From positions 1,674,001 through 1,738,000 of the forward strand of contig NC_014655.1 of assembly GCF_000166395.1 (NCBI RefSeq): a DNA stretch of 64,000 bases, read 5' to 3'. Position numbers and translations under genes: made by a program. How positions within the stretch are numbered: position 1 is the stretch's first letter; each line of letters opens with the position of its first letter. Of this stretch, positions 55,120-63,600 are shown in pieces. The notes below the pieces were generated by a model. That model ran no database searches. It was given only the letters and a program-made list of their open reading frames with translations, and was not told the origin of the DNA. The stretch comes from Leadbetterella byssophila DSM 17132. GTDB lineage: Bacteria; Bacteroidota; Bacteroidia; Cytophagales; Spirosomataceae.

Positions 55120-55890
55120 TTATTTTCCCTGGAACACCGGAGGTCTTTTCTCCAAAAAGGCCCTCACACCCTCCGCAAAGTCATGAGTATAACCACATAT
55201 GGTCTGGGCTTCAGCCTCCAGATTGAGTACCTCTTCCAGGTTCTTATTAAAGGAATGATTTAAGACTTGTTTCATCATGCCTATGCTCCGAGTAGCGGAA
55301 TGGGCATATTGATTAGCCAATTTCTCCACTTTCTCTTTATAATCCTTTCCAAAGTCTAGAATCAATCCCACTTCTTTTGCTTCCCTCATACTCACCTGCC
55401 TACCTGTACTGCACCATTCAAAGGTTCTCTGTGTGCCAATAATTCTAGGTAAGAAATACATTGATCCGGCATCCGGCAATAGGCCAATACCCACAAAAAG
55501 TTCAGTGAAATAGGCCTCCTCTTCTGCTATGATCACATCACATGCTAATGCCAAAGACATCCCTGCACCTGCCGCCAATCCATTCAGCGAACAGATAATA
55601 GGTTTTTGCAATCCGCGCATGGCAAGGATCAATGGAGTATACACTTGTTTAAGTATCTTCCCTAAATCTCTGTCTCCAATGCCCTCTTTTAAGTCCGCAC
55701 CACTGGAAAAGGACTTCCCCTCCCCTCCGCTGAGTATAACTACACGAACTTCCTCATCTTCTGCGCAGGCATCTATGGCCCTTTTCAATTCTTGCAGAAG
55801 TTCTCTACTTAAGGCATTGTAGGTTTCTGGTCTGTTTAAAGTAATATAGGCTTTGGCGCCTTGCTTTTCAAATAAGATGGTATTGTACAT
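55120..55890 (-). CDS. Enoyl-CoA hydratase/isomerase family protein (PaaG-like)
   Basis: 256 residues, crotonase fold. Visible: TLNRPETYNALSRELLQELK, the oxyanion motif SFSSGADLKEG, LNGLAAGAGMSLALACDVIIA, and the loop GIGLLPDAGSMYFLPRIIGTQ. The LPDAG stretch (rather than PGAGGT) resembles the PaaG/isomerase branch, in which the aspartate is a catalytic residue. The C-terminal FAEGVRAFLEKRPPVF is typical. No other fatty acid or phenylacetate genes are near, so the exact substrate is open. Confidence 0.88.
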   Translation of the reverse strand: MYNTILFEKQGAKAYITLNRPETYNALSRELLQELKRAIDACAEDEEVRVVILSGGEGKSFSSGADLKEGIGDRDLGKILKQVYTPLILAMRGLQKPIICSLNGLAAGAGMSLALACDVIIAEEEAYFTELFVGIGLLPDAGSMYFLPRIIGTQRTFEWCSTGRQVSMREAKEVGLILDFGKDYKEKVEKLANQYAHSATRSIGMMKQVLNHSFNKNLEEVLNLEAEAQTICGYTHDFAEGVRAFLEKRPPVFQGK

Positions 55891-55963
55891 TCTTAAGGTG
55901 TTGATGAGTAAAAATACTTAAAATCAAGGTATTTCCAAGGAAAAACTTATTACCCTTTAAAGA

Positions 55964-56352
55964 GAACTGTATTACCTGAAGATTTACTTACCCGAAGGAG
56001 AAGATCTTTACGAAATTTTAAGGATCTCTTGGCATCAAGAAAAGATTCAATGGATAGAAAAAACTAAACCTAAAAAGGGAAGGTTACTTAGTTTAGAATG
56101 GAAACCTACGCCTACTAGGCCGTAAAATACCACCTAAACTACTGAATACCCCACTATTGCAGATCCAGGTAAGAACAAGTTCTCCATCTACCTTATATCT
56201 CCTGCCTTTTGACCAAAACGTCTCTCAAGAATTATAGTTTCCCTTCCGATAAAAAGCCTGTAGTGGCTCTAAGGATTAGTTCCAAAAGTCTAATTAGAAT
56301 TCAACAACAGTAGAAAAAAATGGAAATCATCTTAGAATTCGAAGGCTTGTAA
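55964..56352 (+). pseudogene. Possible decayed gene
   Basis: In a region without intact genes, an open frame of about 53 codons has protein-like composition but no ATG (YLKIYLPEGEDLYEILRISW, then QEKIQWIEKTKPKKGRLL, ending at a TAA near 56122). A further open stretch in another frame (SDKKPVVALRISSKSLIRIQ) follows. The pattern of good protein-like segments in shifting frames broken by stops suggests a decayed gene of unknown family. I recognise no homologue and this call is tentative. Confidence 0.3.
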
Positions 56353-56419
56353 GGAATGACGAAAAAACCGTAAGAATACACAGTTTACTAGACGCACATT
56401 CTCAACTAATATCCCTTTC

Positions 56420-56456
56420 CTTTAAATAAAAAAAAGGAGACCAATAGGCCTCCTTA
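56420..56456 (-). terminator. Rho-independent terminator of the 39-residue gene
   Basis: Minus-strand stem AAGGAGGCC / GGTCTCCTT (56434-56442 with 56447-56455; one internal mismatch), followed by a T run. Located 20 bases beyond the stop of the small gene at 56476. Confidence 0.88.
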
Positions 56457-56475
56457 ACAATGCTGTGGTGATGGA

Positions 56476-56595
56476 TTAATACTTATAAACGGCTTTCCCC
56501 GGATAAAAACCTGGTTTTACTTTTTTAGCACCTATGGTATAAACTACTACTCCAACTGCCAAAGCAGCTATTCCAAACAATACTCCCTTTTTCAT
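56476..56595 (-). CDS. 39-residue single-pass membrane peptide
   Basis: Read by hand: ATG at 56595, TAA at 56476, 39 residues. The sequence begins MKKGVLFGIAALAVGVVVYT, a hydrophobic helix of about 17 residues after a KK start, followed by a short basic, aromatic tail (GAKKVKPGFYPG to VYKY). A good terminator 20 bases downstream supports a real transcribed unit. It is too short for most gene callers. No family is recognised. Function unknown. Confidence 0.68.
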   Translation of the reverse strand: MKKGVLFGIAALAVGVVVYTIGAKKVKPGFYPGKAVYKY

Positions 56596-56852
56596 AATAG
56601 TAAGCCTTTAATGTTCTTCTGCTAATTTAAATTCTTCGTCCTGATTTACAAGCACTTTGCGCCTTAAAATTACCTTAAAATTTAGTGTTCGGTTGTAAAT
56701 ATAAATATTTTCATCAAAATAGGATTATTAAAGGAATATTTTTTGTCTTTTTACTATAATACCTCTACATTAATTAACACATCCAAGCTTTAAGAAAATT
56801 TTAAGTTTTTAAGTACTTGGCAAGACAAATAATTAATACGCAAAAAATAGAC

Positions 56853-56860
56853 TAGCTTTG
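56853..56860 (+). promoter_or_regulatory. -7 promoter box before rsgA
   Basis: TAGCTTTG fits TAnnTTTG exactly. The rsgA ATG is at 56871, only 10 bases further, so the leader must be very short or absent. Confidence 0.6.
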
Positions 56861-56870
56861 TACTGTGAAA

Positions 56871-57785
56871 ATGTTAGAAGGTATAGTTTTCCGTTCCACG
56901 GGCAGTTGGTACGAAGTAAAAGACTTGGTACAGGGAAGAATGCATTCCTGTAGATTAAAGGGTAAATTCAAAATCAAGAACCTGAAAGTTACCAATCCCA
57001 TCGCTGTAGGAGATAAGGTTCTTTTTGACCCTGAAGAAGCCAGAATTGAAGATATTCTACCGCGTGAAAACTACGTTATCAGGCAGAGTGTGCATAAATC
57101 TGCACATGCTCACCTCTTGGCAGCTAATGTGGATCAATTGGTCTTAATAGCCACTCTAAAGAGCCCCAGAACTTCTTTAGGTTTCATTGACAGATTTCTG
57201 GTAACGGCAGAAACCTTCAGAATCCCTGCCATTCTGGTCTTTAACAAGATAGACCTCTATAATACTGAAGAGCTGGAATACCTCGAACAGGTGGGGGAAA
57301 TGTATACCGACTTAGGATATGGTTTTGCCACAACTTCAGCACTAGAAGGAAAAGGTATAGAGGAACTAAGAGAGACACTAAAAGGCAAGACCACTCTCAT
57401 TTCAGGACATTCAGGAGTGGGAAAATCTACCCTTATGAATACCCTGCTTCCGGAGTTAGAACTGGCTACCTCTGAAATCTCAGATTTTTCTGACAAAGGC
57501 GTGCATACTACTACATTCGCTGAAATGTTTGAACCGGAAGAAGGGACCAGAATCATTGACAGTCCAGGAATTAAAGAACTTGGATTGATTGATATAGAAA
57601 AGGAGGAATTAGCCCACTACTTCCCGGAATTCAGACGCTTGATGGGACAATGTAAATTTCACAACTGCCTCCACATCAACGAACCTAAATGTGCCGTCAA
57701 ACAAGGAGTAGAAGATGGGGAACTTTATATCAGCAGATATAATTCCTATCTTAGCATGTTTGAAAACGACGACAATAGAAGATAA
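56871..57785 (+). CDS. rsgA: Ribosome small-subunit-dependent GTPase A
   Basis: Circularly permuted GTPase helping late 30S maturation. 304 residues from the ATG at 56871; a GTG two codons earlier is possible. N-terminal OB fold (MLEGIVFRSTGSWYEV), the G4 motif FNKIDLY preceding the P-loop GHSGVGKST (179-187; permuted order), G3 DSPGI, and the C-terminal zinc cluster CKFHNCLHINEPKCAVK. The gene is directly behind a perfect -7 box. The next two genes follow on the same strand. Confidence 0.96.
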   Translation: MLEGIVFRSTGSWYEVKDLVQGRMHSCRLKGKFKIKNLKVTNPIAVGDKVLFDPEEARIEDILPRENYVIRQSVHKSAHAHLLAANVDQLVLIATLKSPRTSLGFIDRFLVTAETFRIPAILVFNKIDLYNTEELEYLEQVGEMYTDLGYGFATTSALEGKGIEELRETLKGKTTLISGHSGVGKSTLMNTLLPELELATSEISDFSDKGVHTTTFAEMFEPEEGTRIIDSPGIKELGLIDIEKEELAHYFPEFRRLMGQCKFHNCLHINEPKCAVKQGVEDGELYISRYNSYLSMFENDDNRR

Positions 57786-57827
57786 TAGCTTTAGCTGAAA
57801 AATATTTTCAAGTACTGCATTATAAAA

Positions 57828-58142
57828 ATGAAATTATTTTACTCAACCGATGAAGTTTGCACCCATTTGGGTATTCCCAGGACCACTTTGGAGTACTACC
57901 TTTTGGAGTTCAAAATAAACATCAAAAAGGCAGGAAGAAGCAGAAAATTCAGCCATAAGGACATAGAAAAGCTTCAAAAAATAGTAGACCTTATCCAGAA
58001 ACAAGGTCACACCATAGAAGGTACAAAAGAAAAATTAAAACAAAAAGCCAAGTCCCAGGCAGACATCGAAGAGATCGTAGACCGCCTTCAAGAGATCAGA
58101 AAATCCCTTGTAATTTTAAGGGATGGAATCGAAACCAACTGA
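57828..58142 (+). CDS. Small MerR-like DNA-binding protein
   Basis: 104 residues. N-terminal winged helix-turn-helix of MerR type (YSTDEVCTHLGIPRTTLEYY, then KINIKKAGRSRKFSHKDIEKL) and a C-terminal coiled coil (IEEIVDRLQEIRKSLVILR). No effector domain. The stop overlaps the start of dprA by 20 bases, so the two are translated in different frames over this stretch and probably coupled. The same arrangement upstream of dprA is seen in other Bacteroidota by my recollection. Target DNA unknown. Confidence 0.85.
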   Translation: MKLFYSTDEVCTHLGIPRTTLEYYLLEFKINIKKAGRSRKFSHKDIEKLQKIVDLIQKQGHTIEGTKEKLKQKAKSQADIEEIVDRLQEIRKSLVILRDGIETN

Positions 58143-59202
58143 TATACTGTACAAAATTGCCCTTAGTAGGCTGGAGGGCATAGGAGGTGTATTGTTCAAA
58201 ATTCTGATAACTCGCCTGGGTTCTGCTCAGGAGGTCTTTCAAACCCCTTTATCGAAACTCTCAAAAATACCGGGAATAGGACCGCAGTTATCCCAAAGTC
58301 TAAGACAAAAGACAGATGCCCTGCTAGAAGCAGAAAAGATCTTGAAATACTGCAACAAAAACAGGATCACGGTATTGGAACCTTCGGAGTACCCCTTATT
58401 GCTAAAACAAATCTATGATGCTCCTCCACTTCTGTATACCAAAGGACTAGGTTCTCTACAGGAGCATAAAACCCTAGCGGTGGTGGGTACTAGGAAAGCT
58501 TCCGCATATGGGAAAAGCATCTTAAATGAACTTATCGAAAATTTGACAGATGTGCAGATCATCAGTGGGCTTGCCTATGGAATAGATATTGCAGCTCATA
58601 AGGCCGCATTACAACATCAAAAAAGTACCGTGGCCGTGCTAGCGAATGGCCTCCATACCGTCTACCCTTCCGTCCATAAAAAAGTAGCTGATCAAATACA
58701 AGAAAATGGCCTTTTGGTTTCTGAACAGCCCCCATTTCTACCTTTACATCCTAATCAATTCATAGCCAGAAATAGAATAATTGCAGGATTAGCACAGGCA
58801 GTTTTGATCGTTGAGTCCAAACATAAAGGTGGATCCATGGTCACCGCTGAAATGGCCAATCACTACAATAGAGAAGTATTTGCTGTCCCGGGGGACCTGC
58901 ATAAACCCTTGTCTGAAGGTCCTTTGCAACTGATCCATGATCACAAAGCACAGATCTACCTCCATCCTAAGCAACTGAGTGAAATCATGCTTTGGACTCA
59001 AGAAGTAGCCCCTCGCCCTAAATGGGAGAACGAAAGTGAAAGATCTTTGATAGAAATTATAGCAAATTACCGGGAAATAGGGATAGATGAACTATCTTGG
59101 AGAACAGAAATACCTTTGAATCAATTAGCTTCGCATCTTTTAGAGCTGGAATTCAAAGGGGTGGTCAAACAACTACCTGGAAAGAAGTTTAGTCTAGCAT
59201 AG
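58123..59202 (+). CDS. dprA: DNA-processing protein DprA (RecA loader in transformation)
   Basis: 359 residues. N-terminal helix-hairpin-helix (LSKIPGIGPQLSQSLRQK), then the Rossmann-type DprA core with VVGTRKASAYGKSI, ISGLAYGIDIAAHKAAL, LANGLHTVYPSVHK, QPPFLPLHPNQFIARNRIIAGL, VESKHKGGSMVTAEMAN and FAVPGDLHKPLSEGPLQLI. A C-terminal winged helix (about 300-359) is present. It loads RecA on incoming single-stranded DNA; the presence of this gene makes natural transformation possible but not proven. It overlaps the MerR-like gene by 20 bases. Confidence 0.95.
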   Translation: MESKPTDILYKIALSRLEGIGGVLFKILITRLGSAQEVFQTPLSKLSKIPGIGPQLSQSLRQKTDALLEAEKILKYCNKNRITVLEPSEYPLLLKQIYDAPPLLYTKGLGSLQEHKTLAVVGTRKASAYGKSILNELIENLTDVQIISGLAYGIDIAAHKAALQHQKSTVAVLANGLHTVYPSVHKKVADQIQENGLLVSEQPPFLPLHPNQFIARNRIIAGLAQAVLIVESKHKGGSMVTAEMANHYNREVFAVPGDLHKPLSEGPLQLIHDHKAQIYLHPKQLSEIMLWTQEVAPRPKWENESERSLIEIIANYREIGIDELSWRTEIPLNQLASHLLELEFKGVVKQLPGKKFSLA

Positions 59203-59260
59203 GATCTTGAACTTCAAGTACTCCATTATTTGTTATATTATATAGGCCAATACTAATCGA

Positions 59261-61285
59261 ATGAGCTATAAACTTACGTCCGCATTTCAACCTACAGGTG
59301 ACCAGCCCCAAGCCATAGAACAACTCGTAGCCTCCGTCCAATCCGGTGAAAAAGCTACCGTACTTTTAGGTGTTACAGGTAGTGGAAAGACGTTCACTAT
59401 AGCTAATGTCATTCAACGCTTGGATATGCCTGTGCTGATCCTCAGCCATAACAAGACACTCGCGGCTCAGCTTTATGGAGAATTCAAACAATTTTTTCCC
59501 GAAAATGCCGTAGAGTACTTTATTTCTTATTACGATTATTACCAACCTGAAGCCTATATAGCCACCACAAACACCTACATAGAGAAAGATCTGATGATCA
59601 ATCAGGAGATTGACAAACTTCGACTCTCTACCGTATCCTCCCTCATGTCTGGAAGAAAGGATGTAATAGTAGTGGCCTCCGTGTCTTGCATCTATGGTGC
59701 AGGTAACCCAAATGAATTCAAACAAAGTATAGTTAAAGTAGGCGTGGGAGATACCATCAGTAGAAACCGCCTCCTATATGATTTAGTGGCCATACTATAT
59801 TCCAGAACAGAAGCTGAATTCAATAGAGGAACCTTCCGCGTCAAAGGAGACACCGTAGACATCTACCCCGGATATGCTGACTTCGCCATTAGAATCATCT
59901 TCTGGGGAGACGAGGTGGAAGAGATACAAACCATAGACCCCCATTCTGGAAAGAAAATCAAGTCGGAAACGAAGATTTCTATTTTCCCTGCTAACCTTTT
60001 CGTGACGGGGAAAGATGCACTGCAAACTTCCATCCGTCAGATTCAGGATGACCTGGTTACCCAAATCAAATATTTTGAATCTGAAGGCCGACAAATAGAA
60101 GCCGAACGCATTCAAGAAAGGACAGAATTTGATCTGGAAATGATGAGGGAATTAGGATACTGTAATGGTATTGAAAACTATTCCCGTTACTTTGACCGAA
60201 GAATGCCGGGAGAAAGACCCTTCTGTCTTTTGGATTACTTTCAAGATGATTTTCTATTGGTAGTAGACGAAAGCCATGTGAGTATACCTCAAATAGGTGC
60301 CATGTACGGTGGCGATAGATCCCGTAAAACCTCTCTGGTAGAGTACGGTTTCCGTTTGCCATCTGCTTTGGATAACCGACCACTGACCTTCCAGGAGTTT
60401 GAACAACTCACCCCTCAAACCATCTACGTGAGTGCTACACCTGCAAATTATGAGCTGAACAAGGCCGGTGGGGTTGTAGTAGAACAAATCATTCGTCCTA
60501 CGGGGCTCTTAGACCCTGAAATAGAGGTACGTCCGAGTCTAAATCAGATAGATGACCTATTAGAGGAAATCAACGATAGAATCAAGAAAGAGGAAAGAAC
60601 CCTGGTCACTACCTTAACCAAAAGAATGGCGGAGGAGCTAAGCAGATACTTGGAGAGAATTGGTATAAAGGTAGCTTACATACATTCAGAGATCAAAACC
60701 ATGGACCGAGTAGAGATCTTAAGAGAGCTTCGTCTAGGCACCATAGACGTTCTCGTAGGGGTTAACCTTCTCAGAGAGGGATTAGACCTTCCAGAGGTCT
60801 CTTTAGTGGCCATAATGGACGCTGATAAGGAAGGATTCCTTAGAGATAACAGGTCTTTGATTCAGACCATTGGTAGGGCGGCCAGAAATTCAAACGGGAA
60901 AGTAATCATGTATGCCGATAAGATCACAGGATCCATGCAGCAGGCCATAGATGAAACCCAAAGGCGTAGAGCCATTCAGATGGAGTACAACAAAGCTCAC
61001 GGTATCACGCCTAAGACCATTTTGAAAAGCAAAGAAGCCATTATGGAACAAACTTCCATTGCTGACTTTAAAGCTGTACCAAAAAGTTACTATGTTGAAC
61101 CGGATAAAGCGAATATAGCTGCTGACCCTGTAGTAGCCTATATGAATAAGGAGCAATTAGAGAAATTAATGCAGGAGGCCAAATCAAACATGGAAAAGGC
61201 CGCCAGCGAATTGAATTTCTTGCAGGCGGCCCGTTACAGAGACGAAATGCTCCAGTTGCAGGAGCGGCTTTCAAATCTGGCTTAG
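59261..61285 (+). CDS. uvrB: Excinuclease ABC subunit B
   Basis: Damage-verifying helicase of nucleotide excision repair. 674 residues, normal length. Walker A GVTGSGKT (Gly37 to Thr44), the damage-probing beta-hairpin YYDYYQPEAYIATTNTYIEKD, Walker B VVDESHV, motifs VSATPANYE, LVTTLTKRMAEEL and IQTIGRAARNSNG, and a C-terminal UVR domain (LEKLMQEAKSNMEKAASEL). Its stop overlaps the DUF4920 gene stop (61282-61285), tail to tail. It starts 58 bases after dprA. Confidence 0.98.
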   Translation: MSYKLTSAFQPTGDQPQAIEQLVASVQSGEKATVLLGVTGSGKTFTIANVIQRLDMPVLILSHNKTLAAQLYGEFKQFFPENAVEYFISYYDYYQPEAYIATTNTYIEKDLMINQEIDKLRLSTVSSLMSGRKDVIVVASVSCIYGAGNPNEFKQSIVKVGVGDTISRNRLLYDLVAILYSRTEAEFNRGTFRVKGDTVDIYPGYADFAIRIIFWGDEVEEIQTIDPHSGKKIKSETKISIFPANLFVTGKDALQTSIRQIQDDLVTQIKYFESEGRQIEAERIQERTEFDLEMMRELGYCNGIENYSRYFDRRMPGERPFCLLDYFQDDFLLVVDESHVSIPQIGAMYGGDRSRKTSLVEYGFRLPSALDNRPLTFQEFEQLTPQTIYVSATPANYELNKAGGVVVEQIIRPTGLLDPEIEVRPSLNQIDDLLEEINDRIKKEERTLVTTLTKRMAEELSRYLERIGIKVAYIHSEIKTMDRVEILRELRLGTIDVLVGVNLLREGLDLPEVSLVAIMDADKEGFLRDNRSLIQTIGRAARNSNGKVIMYADKITGSMQQAIDETQRRRAIQMEYNKAHGITPKTILKSKEAIMEQTSIADFKAVPKSYYVEPDKANIAADPVVAYMNKEQLEKLMQEAKSNMEKAASELNFLQAARYRDEMLQLQERLSNLA

Positions 61286-61734
61286 TTCTTTTGTACAAGT
61301 ACACCTTCAGCTAAGAAGGTAACATCTACTTTGTCTTCTGTGATCTTTTCGATCTCTTCCTTTGATTTCTTAGCGTCTTCAGCATAATGGCGTTGTTCAG
61401 CTACGCTTAGGGTTTTCAATGTAGGAACTCCTTCAAAGATCACCTTTTTACCAGCGATATCCTTTGGAACAAAGAAATCATAGTCTTTAAATTTCACCAT
61501 CATGGTTGATCCGTCTGTCTTCTTGATGGTCATCCAACATCCCTTCATCTGACAAACAGACTCCACCTCTCCTTCTATTTTCACTTTCCCACCAGAGAAC
61601 TCTTTCTTGTTCTCTAATACAGAAATGGGTTGAGCACCTTTAGCACTTATCTTCTTCCCAAAGGAATCATACTTCTGTCCAAAACTTAGTACAGAAACTA
61701 ACATAAATGCTACAGCAAAAAGTAATTTCTTCAT
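61282..61734 (-). CDS. Secreted DUF4920 domain protein
   Basis: 150 residues. Signal peptide (MKKLLFAVAFMLVSVLSFGQ) followed by one DUF4920 domain with VKIEGEVESVCQMKGCWMTI (two conserved cysteines with a Met, reminiscent of metal binding), VKFKDYDFFVPKDIAGK and ISLKEGVFLVKN-like end TFLAEGVLVQKN. Widespread in Bacteroidota, function unknown; the CxxxGCWM pattern suggests copper or another soft metal, but this is only inference. Monocistronic, tail to tail with uvrB. Confidence 0.82.
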   Translation of the reverse strand: MKKLLFAVAFMLVSVLSFGQKYDSFGKKISAKGAQPISVLENKKEFSGGKVKIEGEVESVCQMKGCWMTIKKTDGSTMMVKFKDYDFFVPKDIAGKKVIFEGVPTLKTLSVAEQRHYAEDAKKSKEEIEKITEDKVDVTFLAEGVLVQKN

Positions 61735-61857
61735 CGGTATTTAAAGTTATATTTTTACAAAAATACTAGTTATTAGGGGATTTAAAAGTGACAATCGTCA
61801 TACTTATACGAAAAACATAATTGCCCTCGTATATTAATTAACTCTAACCTTATAAAA

Positions 61858-62536
61858 ATGGACAGAAATGAATTTTTACAAATCTTGGGATGGATGCCTC
61901 TCTTATCCACTTGCCGCAAAAGTGATGATCCGGTAGCTAACGGGAGGGAAACCGGAACATTAAACGGTAGCTAACCGGAAAACTGTAGAATTACACCTTC
62001 TGAAACCATAGGCCCATACCCCAATAAAAATCCTGAAGGGGTGGTTTTTACTGATATCAGGGGCGACAGAGAAGGGGTACTGATGTATATTGAACTAAGC
62101 ATCAAGAATTTTAAAAACTAGTGTAGTCCGCTAGAAGGAGCTTGGGTTGATGTATGGCAATGTGATGCACTGGGCAATTATTCCCAATACGGATCATTTA
62201 CTAGTGTACACTGGCTCAGAGGTAGACAAAAAACAAATGCAGAAGGAAAGGTGCGTTTCACCAGCATCTTCCCAGGCTGGTAGAGCTCCACACATTCACG
62301 TACACGTGTATTCAGGAGCGGGAAAGTCAATCCTAGTCACTCAAATTGCATTCCCCAAATCCTTATGTGACGAGATCTATACCACTAAATCCCCTTATTC
62401 CCAAAAAGGCAAACAGGATACCACTAACGAAGGAGACAATGTTTTTGCAGATGGCTTTGCAGATGAGATGGGCACATTTGCGGGGAATGTCAACGAGGGT
62501 ATTACATTAAATCATAACACAGTAGTTTCAGTATAG
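61858..62536 (+). pseudogene. Intradiol ring-cleavage dioxygenase pseudogene
   Basis: Read by hand. From the ATG at 61858 the frame encodes a recognisable intradiol dioxygenase: ITPSETIGPYPNKNPEG, LEGAWVDVWQCDALGNYS, LRGRQKTNAEGKVRFTSIFPGW, then GRAPHIHVHVYSGAG and VTQIAFP. It carries three lesions: in-frame TAA at 61972 and TAG at 62119, and a TAG plus frame change at 62281, where the FPGW-to-GRAPHIHV region is disturbed. The normal family has the iron ligands Tyr, Tyr, His, His; the Tyr expected after FPGW is gone and only the His pair HIHVH remains. The gene is therefore dead unless sequencing is wrong. The last frame is open from 62147 to 62536. Confidence 0.88.
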
Positions 62537-63006
62537 TGAAAATTTATACCCGAGAAATGAGAATGGAGGGAATAACCCCTCCATTTGATATGGAGATTCT
62601 AGAAAGAAGAATAGAGGACAACTTTAAACCTGCCCCAGGTTGCTTTGTTCTCCCGCTTTCAGGCATGTGGAAATCTCCAAAATTAGGATATTTCAGTATT
62701 GGAGAATCGCTATTGGAAGGCGAAGAAAAATGGGGTCTGGTATTGAATTTAACTTCTTCCTCCCTTCCCCAAGGAATATACTCCATAGAAAACCCATGTC
62801 CTGGCATTCACTTTGAAAAGTATAAAGGTAGAGAAACACGTTCCAATTTATTTCAAACAGCCATCTGCCTGTATGTACTTGCAGGAGATTTCGATATTTC
62901 AGACCGAAATGTTTGTTGGGGAGACTTCCTATTCGTTCGAAAAAAGCAGGAGTTACAAGTGGAATGCTTGTCGGAAATAGGCCTAATACTATACCTTAAA
63001 ATCTAG
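62536..63006 (+). CDS. Unknown protein, possibly cupin-like
   Basis: 156 residues from a GTG that overlaps the pseudogene stop by one base; a later in-frame ATG at 62557 (MRMEGITPPF) is an alternative start. The sequence is beta-rich with SIGESLLEGEEKWGLVLNL and DISDRNVCWGDFLFVRKKQELQVECL, reminiscent of a cupin-like sensor domain, but no conserved metal motif is seen. I cannot place it in a family. Its end overlaps the ABC ATPase gene tail to tail by 18 bases. It was probably co-transcribed with the dioxygenase that has decayed. Confidence 0.6.
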   Translation: MKIYTREMRMEGITPPFDMEILERRIEDNFKPAPGCFVLPLSGMWKSPKLGYFSIGESLLEGEEKWGLVLNLTSSSLPQGIYSIENPCPGIHFEKYKGRETRSNLFQTAICLYVLAGDFDISDRNVCWGDFLFVRKKQELQVECLSEIGLILYLKI

Positions 63007-63600
63007 AATACTCAGAGTATCTTGACAAAAAGTATACTCTTTGGGTTCATTAGAGGAGATCAAAACGATCTTATGGGGAAGTAATTTTTGAACCTCTTCC
63101 ATATACCATTCATATCCCTTATGATCGATATTTGCGGTAGGTTCATCAAGAATGAGCACTTCATTCTCAGAAAAAAAAGCAAAGCCCAATTTCAGCTTCT
63201 GCTTCATTCCGGAGGAGAAATCCCGAATAAACTTATTGGAATGCTTTTCAAGGTTTAATTTCTCTAGAAAATCAAGAGTAGACATTCCGGAGATCAGTGG
63301 ACGGAATTTTTGATGAAAATCTACACTTTCTTTCAAGGTAAATTCTTCAATCAGTTCTAAATAAGGTGCTGAAATACCTAAGTATTTGTGCCAAACATCT
63401 TCCGGAAGATCATCGTATTCAATTTTCCCCTCATTTAGGGGAATTACACCGGAAATGGCTTTTACGAGAGTACTTTTTCCTGCACCGTTAGGGCCGGTAA
63501 TGGCCACCGGTTTCCCAACGGTGAAGGTATAACTAAGGTCACGAAAGATCCATTCTTTCGAATACTTCTTTCCTGCCTTATGCAAAGTCAATTGCTTCAA
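62989..63600 (-). CDS. ABC transporter ATP-binding protein
   Basis: 203 residues. Walker A GPNGAGKST, signature SSGMKQKLKLGFAFF, Walker B VLILDEPTANID and the H-loop region VLISSNEP. There is no TM segment, so it needs a partner permease that is not in this window on its downstream side. Start codon TTG overlaps the lpxA stop as TTGA, so translation is probably coupled to lpxA. The cargo is unknown; the lpxA neighbour hints at an envelope-related process. Confidence 0.88.
   Translation of the reverse strand: MKQLTLHKAGKKYSKEWIFRDLSYTFTVGKPVAITGPNGAGKSTLVKAISGVIPLNEGKIEYDDLPEDVWHKYLGISAPYLELIEEFTLKESVDFHQKFRPLISGMSTLDFLEKLNLEKHSNKFIRDFSSGMKQKLKLGFAFFSENEVLILDEPTANIDHKGYEWYMEEVQKLLPHKIVLISSNEPKEYTFCQDTLSILDFKV

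Noticed and set aside
61858-62536. Reassigned stop codons or programmed readthrough to explain the broken dioxygenase
   Set aside because: All other genes in the window use the normal code and the third lesion also shifts the frame, so a pseudogene is simpler.
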